This document shows positions 1 through 5,693 of a stretch of 7,205 bases of DNA, in pieces. Position numbers and translations under genes: made by a program. The stretch covers positions 1 through 7,205 of the forward strand of contig JARGGE010000136.1 of the NCBI GenBank assembly GCA_029210865.1, read 5' to 3'. The stretch comes from Trueperaceae bacterium (lineage in GTDB: Bacteria; Deinococcota; Deinococci; Deinococcales; Trueperaceae). Positions within the stretch are counted from its first letter, which is position 1. Each line of letters opens with the position of its first letter. The notes beneath the pieces are model-generated. The model was given only the letters and a program-made list of their open reading frames with translations. It did not search any database and was not told the origin of the DNA.

Positions 1-43
1 GGTTCGTCGTCGCGACCTCTCGTCAGTAGGGTGCTTGGACCCC

Positions 44-51
44 TGAGGAGG
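44..51 (+). promoter_or_regulatory. Shine-Dalgarno site for the small ORF at 58
   Basis: TGAGGAGG lies 6 bases before the ATG at 58. This near-perfect anti-16S match at ideal spacing is why the ATG at 58 is preferred over the in-frame GTG at 31. It contrasts with the two genes that diverge near 1000, which have no such site. Confidence 0.6.
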
Positions 52-57
52 CTCGAT

Positions 58-243
58 ATGGCTCGCCACATACGACACGACGCCGACACCGGCGTGACGA
101 CCCTGGACGAGGTGCGCGCCCCGCTCGAGCAGCAACTGCGCGCCGAGCGCGTCGAAGCGACCATCCTGGCCTACCAGCGCGCCTCGGGCGTGGCCACCTT
201 CCCCGACCGCATCCCCCCGCTCGGGGCGCCCGCCGCCGACTGA
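58..243 (+). CDS. Small protein of 61 residues, similar to a parvulin-type isomerase C-terminal tail
   Basis: The ORF begins MARHIRHDADTG and ends in a Pro/Ala-rich tail. The reading frame is open back to the left edge of the window, but a strong ribosome-binding site at 44-51 favours the ATG at 58. Residues of about 15-31 (TLDEVRAPLEQQLRAER) form a charged amphipathic helix. Together with the preceding HIRHDADTG stretch and the later FPDRIPP, this looks like the end of SurA/PrsA-like peptidyl-prolyl isomerases, where a beta strand leads into a 'LDEVR..LEQQLR.ER' helix. No parvulin catalytic domain is present in the visible sequence. It could be an independent small protein, a remnant of a longer isomerase gene, or the 3' end of a gene that enters from the left. 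There is no transmembrane segment or signal peptide. It is followed by a terminator hairpin. I see the helix and tail; the family link is an inference from memory of the motif. Confidence 0.5.
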   Translation: MARHIRHDADTGVTTLDEVRAPLEQQLRAERVEATILAYQRASGVATFPDRIPPLGAPAAD

Positions 244-271
244 GCGACCTCGCGCGTCCGAGCACGTCGCG

Positions 272-298
272 GAGGGGACCCGGTATCCGGGGCCCCTC
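272..298. terminator. Hairpin terminator between convergent genes
   Basis: GAGGGG (272-277) and CCCGG (279-283) pair with CCGGG (287-291) and CCCCTC (293-298). This gives 11 base pairs with one A/G mismatch around a three-base TAT loop. On the plus strand it is followed by a T-containing but interrupted tract (TTCGTCGTG), so the intrinsic signal is imperfect. It sits 28 bases after the stop of the small plus-strand ORF and 62 bases beyond the stop of pdxH on the other strand, so it could serve both. The rest of 244-360 shows no gene. Confidence 0.6.
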
Positions 299-360
299 TT
301 CGTCGTGTCGGGCTTCGTTTCGGTCGTGGTTTCGGGGGCTGCTGCGTGGCGGAGCGCGCG

Positions 361-996
361 TCAGGGCGAGAGCCGCGTCCGCGCCCATGCGCCGGCATCG
401 TCGCGCTCGTAGCGGAAGCGGTCGTGCAGGCGCGAGGCGCGCCCCTGCCAGAACTCGATCGCCCGCGGCGTCAGCGCGTACCCGCCCCAGAACGGCGGGC
501 GCACGACGGCATCGGGGAAGCGCCGGTCGGCCTCAGCGTGGGCCGCCTCGAGGACGGCGCGGTCGCCGATCGCTTCGCCCTGCCGCGACGCCCACGCGCC
601 CAGCTGGCTGCCGCGCGGACGGCTGGCGAAGTAGGCGTCGGCGACCGCGTCCGCGACGCGCTCGGCGTGCGCCTCGACGCGCACCTGCCGTTCCAGCCCG
701 TCCCACCAGAAGGTCAGGGCACAGCGCGGCTCCGCGTCGAGCGCGCGCGCCTTGCGGCTCTCGAGGTTCGTGTAGACCACGAAGCGGCCGTCGTCGATGC
801 CCTTGAGCAGCACCATCCGCACCGACGGGGTCCCGTCCGGGTCGACGGTCGCCAGCGCGGTCGCGTTGGGTTCGCGCTGCCCCGCCGCGACGGCGTCGGC
901 CAGCCAGACGGCGAACTGGCGCAGCGGGTCGGGGTCGAGGTGCTCGAGGAGGAGGTCGGCGTCGCGGTACTGGATGCGGAGGTCGGCCAGGCGCAT
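361..996 (-). CDS. pdxH: Pyridoxamine 5'-phosphate oxidase
   Basis: This FMN-dependent cytosolic enzyme oxidises pyridoxamine or pyridoxine 5'-phosphate to pyridoxal 5'-phosphate with O2, the final and salvage step of vitamin B6 cofactor synthesis. The 211-residue length is normal for the family and the protein looks complete. Family signatures appear in order: RMVLLKG (60-66, flavin/phosphate contact with Arg60 and Lys65), VVYTNLESRKA (73-83), LERQVRVE (101-108), the substrate-phosphate motif YFASRPRGSQLGAWAS (122-137, with Tyr122, Arg126, Ser130), PFWGGY (168-173), IEFWQGR (180-186), and the RLHDR motif (189-193) carrying the catalytic Arg/His pair. The start is ATG at 996. No ribosome-binding site precedes it; a TACCCT box 5 bases upstream suggests a leaderless transcript. 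It is divergent from the DUF255 gene and convergent with the small ORF, so it is probably monocistronic. Confidence 0.95.
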   Translation of the reverse strand: MRLADLRIQYRDADLLLEHLDPDPLRQFAVWLADAVAAGQREPNATALATVDPDGTPSVRMVLLKGIDDGRFVVYTNLESRKARALDAEPRCALTFWWDGLERQVRVEAHAERVADAVADAYFASRPRGSQLGAWASRQGEAIGDRAVLEAAHAEADRRFPDAVVRPPFWGGYALTPRAIEFWQGRASRLHDRFRYERDDAGAWARTRLSP

Positions 997-1001
997 GCGT
1001 C

Positions 1002-1007
1002 AGGGTA
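1002..1007 (-). promoter_or_regulatory. Putative -10 box of a leaderless pdxH promoter
   Basis: Read on the minus strand the bases are TACCCT, matching TANNNT, followed by GACGC and the ATG of pdxH. With a 5-base gap, transcription would start at or next to the A of the ATG, giving an mRNA with no leader. The absence of a Shine-Dalgarno sequence fits this. No convincing -35 hexamer is visible about 17 bases further upstream. Confidence 0.5.
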
Positions 1008-1018
1008 CGCGCTGCGGG

Positions 1019-1024
1019 TAGCGT
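1019..1024 (+). promoter_or_regulatory. Putative -10 box of a leaderless promoter for the DUF255-addB-addA unit
   Basis: TAGCGT, matching TANNNT, is followed by GGCGC and the ATG at 1030. The geometry is the same as on the opposite strand for pdxH: box, 5 bases, ATG. The 33-base divergent spacer leaves little room for a leader on either side. The -35 region (about 996-1001, TGCGTC) does not resemble the consensus. Confidence 0.5.
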
Positions 1025-1029
1025 GGCGC

Positions 1030-3180
1030 ATGGCCGATCCCACCGTTCCCCCCGCCGCCTACCGCCTCGCCGACAGCGACAGCGTCTACCTGCGCCTGCA
1101 CGCGCACCAACCGGTCGCCTGGTGGCCCTGGGGGGACGAGGCCTTCGCGGAAGCCCGGGCCCGCGACGTGCCGGTGCTCCTCTCGGTCGGCTACGCCACC
1201 TGCCACTGGTGCCACGTGATGGCGCGCGAGTCGTTCGACGACCCCGCCACCGCGGCGCTGCTGAACGAGGGCTTCGTGTGCGTCAAGGTCGATCGCGAGG
1301 CGCGGCCCGACGTCGACGCGGTGTACATGGCGGCGCTCCAATCCCTGACCGGCGGGGGCGGCTGGCCGATGACCTTGGCGCTGACCCCGGACGGCGCTCC
1401 GTGGTTCGCGGGCACCTACTATCCCCCCGACGACCGACCCGGCCACCCCGCCTTCCGGCGCGTGCTGGGCGCCCTGATCGCCGCCTGGCGCGACCGTCGC
1501 GACGAGGTCGAGGAAGCCGCGACGCGCGTCGCCGAGGCGCTGCGCAGCCTGGAGCGCGACGGGGAGGGCGCGCGGACGCGCGGGGCCGGCGTCGACCTGC
1601 CGGCGGCCGCAGCCAGCGCGGTCGACGACGTCGCGCAGCGCTTGGCGGCGGCGGAGCGCGGCGCGCTCGAGGCGCTGCGTTCGAGCTTCGACGCCGAGCA
1701 CGGCGGCTTCGGAGGGGCGCCGAAGTTCCCGCCGCACGCCGCGCTGCGCTTCTTGGAGGGGCTCGCGGGCGACGAGGCGGCCGACGCGATGCGGGTGCGG
1801 ACGCTGCGCGCGATCGCCGACGGCGGCGTGACCGACCAGCTCGGCGGGGCCCTGCACCGCTACTCGGTCGACGGTGCGTGGGCCGTGCCCCACTTCGAGG
1901 TCATGCTCGTCGACCAGGCGCAGATGCTCCCTCGCCTGGCGCGCGCGGCGGCGGAGACCGGCGACGCCCGCCTGGCGTGGGCGGCGCGGGCCCAGCTCGA
2001 GGCGCTCGAGCGCGACCTGGTGCGCCCCGACGGCCTCTTCGCCACCGGCCTCGACGCCGAGGCGGGCGGGGTCGAGGGCGCCTTCCACACCTGGACGCCA
2101 CCCGAGCTGGCCGCCGCGCTGCCGGAGGGCGACGACGCGGCCTTCGCGGCGGCGACCTTCGGGGTCGCGCCCGCCGGCGCGCTCTCCGGCCGTTCGGTGC
2201 TGGCCTGGCGGGGGGTCGGCGGCGATCCTGGGGACGCGAGCGACGCGGGCGGTCGCGTGGAGCGGGTGCGCGCCGCGCTGCTGGCGGCCCGCGCGGCTCG
2301 GCCGGCGCCGCGGCGCGACGAGCCTGCCGTCACCGCCTACGTCGGCCTCATGGTCGAAGGGCTCGCCGACGCCGCCACGTGGCTCGCGCCCGAGGACGCC
2401 GCGCGCGCCCTGGCGCTCGCCGAGCGCGCCGCCGACGTCGCCTGGGACGCGGCTTGGGACGGCGACCGCCTGCGCCGCGGGATCGACGCGCGACCGGAGA
2501 GCGACGCCGCCGACGTGGCCCTGCTCGACGACCAGGTCCGCTTCGGGTTGGGGGCGTGGGCGCTGCATCGCGCCACCCACCGAGCGCGCCACCTCGAGCG
2601 CGCGCTGGCGCTCGCCGACGCCGTCGCGCGCCGCTTCGCGCTGCCCACGGGCGGGTTCGCGACGGTGCCGCTCGACCGGCCCGCGCCGCTCGTGCGCGCG
2701 CGCGACGCGCTCGACGGCGCCCTGTCCGCGGCGGAGCCCGAGGCGGCTCGACTGCTGGCGCTCGCGGCGGTGGCGGGCGATCGCGAGGACCTGCGGCAGC
2801 TCGCCACGACCGCGCTGCGCGCCGCCGAGCCCATCGCGCGGAGCGCGCCGACCGCGGTGCTCGCCGCCCTGCGCGCCGCGCGTGTCCTGCGGGCGCCGGC
2901 GGTACAGGTGGCGGTGGTGGGCGACGCGGAGGACCCGGCCACCCAGGCGTTGCTCGCGGCCGCGCGGGAGGCGGCGCCGCTCGCCTGCGTCGTCCGCAGC
3001 GACGGCCCCGACGACCCGCGGGTCGAGCGGCTTCCTTGGCTGGAGGGGCGCGGGACGCTGGACGGGCGCGCGACCGCGTACGCGTGTGCTTTCGGCACGT
3101 GCCGCTTGCCGGTCACCGAGCCGGACGCGCTGCGGGCCGAGCTGCGGGCGCTGGGCGCGGACGGGACCGCGTGGGTCTGA
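1030..3180 (+). CDS. DUF255 thioredoxin-domain protein (YyaL/SPATA20 family)
   Basis: The 716-residue protein joins an N-terminal thioredoxin-like domain (about residues 15-170) to an alpha/alpha six-hairpin glycosidase-like toroid, the architecture of bacterial YyaL and animal SPATA20. The length fits the family. Visible signatures are a redox-type CHWCH motif (Cys58 and Cys61) inside GYATCHWCHVMARESF, then VDREARPDVDAVYM, GGGGWPMT, FAGTYYPP, GGFGGAPKFPP (from 225), LGGALHRYS with Tyr278, and VPHFEVML (286-293). The C-terminal CAFGTCRLPVTEP matches the usual family ending. The substrate and reaction of this family are not established; a sugar-related or redox role is only suggested by the folds. 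It has small deviations: PHFEVML where PHFEKML is usual, and AVTAYVGLM where a 'LTAWNGLM'-like segment is usual. No signal peptide is seen. It is probably transcribed first in a unit with the two repair genes; its stop overlaps the next start by 10 bases. Confidence 0.9.
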   Translation: MADPTVPPAAYRLADSDSVYLRLHAHQPVAWWPWGDEAFAEARARDVPVLLSVGYATCHWCHVMARESFDDPATAALLNEGFVCVKVDREARPDVDAVYMAALQSLTGGGGWPMTLALTPDGAPWFAGTYYPPDDRPGHPAFRRVLGALIAAWRDRRDEVEEAATRVAEALRSLERDGEGARTRGAGVDLPAAAASAVDDVAQRLAAAERGALEALRSSFDAEHGGFGGAPKFPPHAALRFLEGLAGDEAADAMRVRTLRAIADGGVTDQLGGALHRYSVDGAWAVPHFEVMLVDQAQMLPRLARAAAETGDARLAWAARAQLEALERDLVRPDGLFATGLDAEAGGVEGAFHTWTPPELAAALPEGDDAAFAAATFGVAPAGALSGRSVLAWRGVGGDPGDASDAGGRVERVRAALLAARAARPAPRRDEPAVTAYVGLMVEGLADAATWLAPEDAARALALAERAADVAWDAAWDGDRLRRGIDARPESDAADVALLDDQVRFGLGAWALHRATHRARHLERALALADAVARRFALPTGGFATVPLDRPAPLVRARDALDGALSAAEPEAARLLALAAVAGDREDLRQLATTALRAAEPIARSAPTAVLAALRAARVLRAPAVQVAVVGDAEDPATQALLAAAREAAPLACVVRSDGPDDPRVERLPWLEGRGTLDGRATAYACAFGTCRLPVTEPDALRAELRALGADGTAWV

Positions 3181-5693
3181 GCTGGTGCATCGGCCCCCCG
3201 GGGTCGGGCAAGACGGCCGCCGCGGTCGCCGTCGCCCGGGCGGCGGCCGTCGCGGGGCGGCGCGTGCGCTGGGTGGCGCTGCCCACCCAGCGCGCGGCGG
3301 TGCTCCGGCGCCTGGTCGCCGACGGGCCGCTGCTGGGCGTCGAGGTGGTGAGCCTGCAGCAGCTCGCCTACGCCGTCGCCACCGCCGCCGGTGCCGCGCA
3401 GCCCCAGATCGTCGGGACCGCGCGCCTGGCGCTCGTCGCGGAGGCGCTCCTGGAGCGTGACGGGGTGCTCCCGACGCCCGGGGAGGCGGGGCTCTTCGCG
3501 GCCGCGATCGCCGAGGCCAAGCGCCACGGGCTCGGCCCTGCCGACGTGGCCCGGCTCGCCGCGGGCGGCTCCCGCGACGTGGCCGGCGTCGCGGGCGAGA
3601 TCGAGCGCTGGCACGACGTCTTCGCTGCGTACGAGCGCCTCAAGGGCGCGCAGCTCGATTACGACGACGTGCGTCGGGAGGCGCGCGCCCGCAGCGAGGC
3701 GACCGCGGCGGAGCGCCTGCCGGCGTTGGTCGGGGCCGACGTCGTGGTGGTCGACGGCCTCCGTGAGCTGGCGCCCGACGACCTGGCGTGGCTGCGGCGG
3801 CTCGCCGCGGGCGTGGACGTCTGGGCGAGCGCCGTGCTCGCACCGCCGGCCGCGCTGCTCGCCCACGCAGTGGACGTCGAGCGTTTGCCCCCGCGGCCCG
3901 TCGAGGTCGCGACGTGGCGCTTCCCGAACACCGTCGCCGAGGTGCGCGGCGTGTTGCGGGCGCTCGCGCGGGACCTGGCCGAGGGCCACGACCCGCGCGA
4001 CCTGGCGGTCGTGGCGCCGTCCGGGGCGGCGCGGGCGCTGCGCGCGCTGGCACCCGAGTTCGGCGTCGAGCTGTCGGAGGAGGCGCCGCGCGCGCTCGTC
4101 GACGCCCCGTTCGGGCGCCTGCTGGCCGACCTCCTGGAGCTCCCGACGCACCCCACCGCCGGGCGCCTGCTTGCGGTGCCCGCGCTGGCCGCGGTCGGGC
4201 GCCGGGCACTGGCCGAGGGCCTGACGGGTCCCGAGGCGGCCGCCCGGCTCGCCGACCAGGAGGGGCTGGGCGACGCGTGGCGCGCCTGGCGCACCGCCCT
4301 GACGCCGTCGGGCGATCCGCTCGGGTGGGCACGGCAGGTGGTGGCGTTGGCCGGGGACCTGGCCGGCGGCGACGACGCCGAGCGCGCCCGCGCGCAAGAG
4401 GCGGCGCTGCGGCGGGCGCAGGAGGCCGCGCGCCTCGCCCGCGCGGCGCTCGCGACGCCGGCCACGGCAGCCGGCGGCGACGTCGACGACGGCGGCTTCC
4501 GCGCCTGGTGGCTCGCGCTGCTCCGCTCGTCGACGTTGCGCGAACGGCCGCGGCCGGGGGTGGCGCTGCTCTCGGCCGCCCAGGCGACCGGCCGGCGCTT
4601 CCGCCGCGCCTACGTGGTGGGGGCCGTGGCCGGCACCTACGATGCGGGCGAGCACGAGGACTACTTCGTCCCCGAGGACGCGCGCGTGCCGATCGACGCG
4701 CTGCTCGCCGCACGCGCCGCCGGGGGGGCCGGAGCGGCGGCCGGGCAGGCGCTCGGCGGGGCGCGAGTCGCCCTGCCACGCCGCTACCGCGGGCTCGATC
4801 CGCTGGTGCGCGACGAGCTGCGCACGCGCGCCGGCCAGGTCGTGCTCACCCACGCCGACGGCGATCGCGGTGGTCCGCTGCGCCCCGACGCGGCGCTGCT
4901 CGGTGCGCCGCACGGCGACCCGCCCCCCGAGGTGCCCACCTCGAGCGCGCTGGAGGCCCGGCGCGGGGTGGCGTACGTCGCCGGCTTCGACCTCGCCGAC
5001 GGCGGCGAGGCCTCGGTCGAGGACCTGCGGCGCGCCCAGGAGTGCGCCTTCCGAGCGTGGGCGGCGCCGCTCCTCGACGACGACCCGCGAGCGCCCTGGC
5101 CCGCTCGCGCACGGCGCGCGCTGACGCGGGCGCCGCAGCTCGACGCCGATCGCCGCGCCGAGCTCGCGGCCCAGGCGCCGGCGCTCGCCCCCTGGCTCGA
5201 GCGCTACGCATCGGACCTCGAGCGCCTGCGCTACGGCGTCCGCCTGGGGGTTCCCCACGGGCCGAGCGTGCGCCTCGACGCGGTCGGGCGCGAGGGCGAC
5301 CTCGTGCGCGTCGTCCGCTTCACGCTGCCGGACGAGGACCCGCGGGCGGTCGCGCGCCCCGACCTGCGCTGGGCGGAGTTGTGGGCGGTGGACCTGCTGC
5401 GCTCGCGCTACCCGCGGCAGGCGGCGCGCGTCGAGCTGGTGGCGTGGCCGCTGGGGGGCGAGCCGGTCGTGCTCACCCCCGATGGGGTCGACGCCGGCGA
5501 TTGGCCGCGGAAGCGGGCGCGGGTGGAGGGCGAGGTCGCTGCCGCCTGGACGCGGTGGCGCGCGGGCCCGCCGCGGCCGAACCCGGGCCACCGCTGCCGG
5601 TCCTGCCCGTTGGTCGACGTCTGCCGCCCCACGCAGACGGTCGCGCCGCGCGCCCCAGCGGTCGACCCGGCCGGACCCGGGGGGCGCCCGTGA
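3171..5693 (+). CDS. addB: AddB-like helicase-nuclease subunit with degenerate PD-(D/E)XK site
   Basis: This 840-residue protein is probably the AddB-type partner of the following helicase, in a complex that unwinds and resects double-strand DNA ends for RecA loading. The GTG start at 3171 overlaps the previous gene by 10 bases and puts a Walker A motif, GPPGSGKT, at residues 8-15. A helicase-like but degenerate body follows: LQQLAY, VVVVDGLRELAPDDLAWLRRL in the motif II area, AEVRGVLRALARDL, and no recognisable motif VI. The C-terminus is a PD-(D/E)XK nuclease fold closed by four cysteines, Cys625 (QECAFRAW) and Cys809, Cys812, Cys818 (C-x2-C-x5-C), the arrangement of the AddB/Cas4 iron-sulfur staple. 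The nuclease strand reads LDAV (Asp703) and then RVVRFT where family members have VVDYKT, so the second acidic residue and lysine are Arg716 and Thr718. It is shorter than Bacillus AddB (about 1,170 residues). The AddB assignment rests on the architecture and gene order; a RecC-like structural role is an alternative. Confidence 0.75.
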   Translation: MGLSWCIGPPGSGKTAAAVAVARAAAVAGRRVRWVALPTQRAAVLRRLVADGPLLGVEVVSLQQLAYAVATAAGAAQPQIVGTARLALVAEALLERDGVLPTPGEAGLFAAAIAEAKRHGLGPADVARLAAGGSRDVAGVAGEIERWHDVFAAYERLKGAQLDYDDVRREARARSEATAAERLPALVGADVVVVDGLRELAPDDLAWLRRLAAGVDVWASAVLAPPAALLAHAVDVERLPPRPVEVATWRFPNTVAEVRGVLRALARDLAEGHDPRDLAVVAPSGAARALRALAPEFGVELSEEAPRALVDAPFGRLLADLLELPTHPTAGRLLAVPALAAVGRRALAEGLTGPEAAARLADQEGLGDAWRAWRTALTPSGDPLGWARQVVALAGDLAGGDDAERARAQEAALRRAQEAARLARAALATPATAAGGDVDDGGFRAWWLALLRSSTLRERPRPGVALLSAAQATGRRFRRAYVVGAVAGTYDAGEHEDYFVPEDARVPIDALLAARAAGGAGAAAGQALGGARVALPRRYRGLDPLVRDELRTRAGQVVLTHADGDRGGPLRPDAALLGAPHGDPPPEVPTSSALEARRGVAYVAGFDLADGGEASVEDLRRAQECAFRAWAAPLLDDDPRAPWPARARRALTRAPQLDADRRAELAAQAPALAPWLERYASDLERLRYGVRLGVPHGPSVRLDAVGREGDLVRVVRFTLPDEDPRAVARPDLRWAELWAVDLLRSRYPRQAARVELVAWPLGGEPVVLTPDGVDAGDWPRKRARVEGEVAAAWTRWRAGPPRPNPGHRCRSCPLVDVCRPTQTVAPRAPAVDPAGPGGRP
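5679..5684 (+). promoter_or_regulatory. G-rich tract before the helicase GTG start
   Basis: GGGGGG lies 5 bases before the GTG at 5690, inside the end of the addB-like gene. It is a weak substitute for a Shine-Dalgarno sequence; the GTGA start/stop overlap suggests that translation depends mainly on coupling with the upstream gene. Confidence 0.25.

Noticed and set aside
1..45. Possible C-terminal ends of upstream genes in the other two plus frames (stops at 27-29 and 43-45)
   Set aside because: Only 8 and 14 residues would be inside the window, with no recognisable motif, so neither can be supported.
992..999. CGCATGCG palindrome over the pdxH start codon as an operator
   Set aside because: Eight bases of GC-rich self-complementarity are expected by chance, and there is no second copy near the facing promoter.
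346..1029. N-terminal extension of the DUF255 reading frame back to 346
   Set aside because: This part is antisense to pdxH, whose conserved motifs on the minus strand are unmistakable. The family-like sequence begins after the ATG at 1030.
4722..4728. Run of seven G in the addB-like gene as a phase-variation tract
   Set aside because: It is short for slippage, lies in an Ala/Gly-rich loop, and the frame continues normally on both sides.
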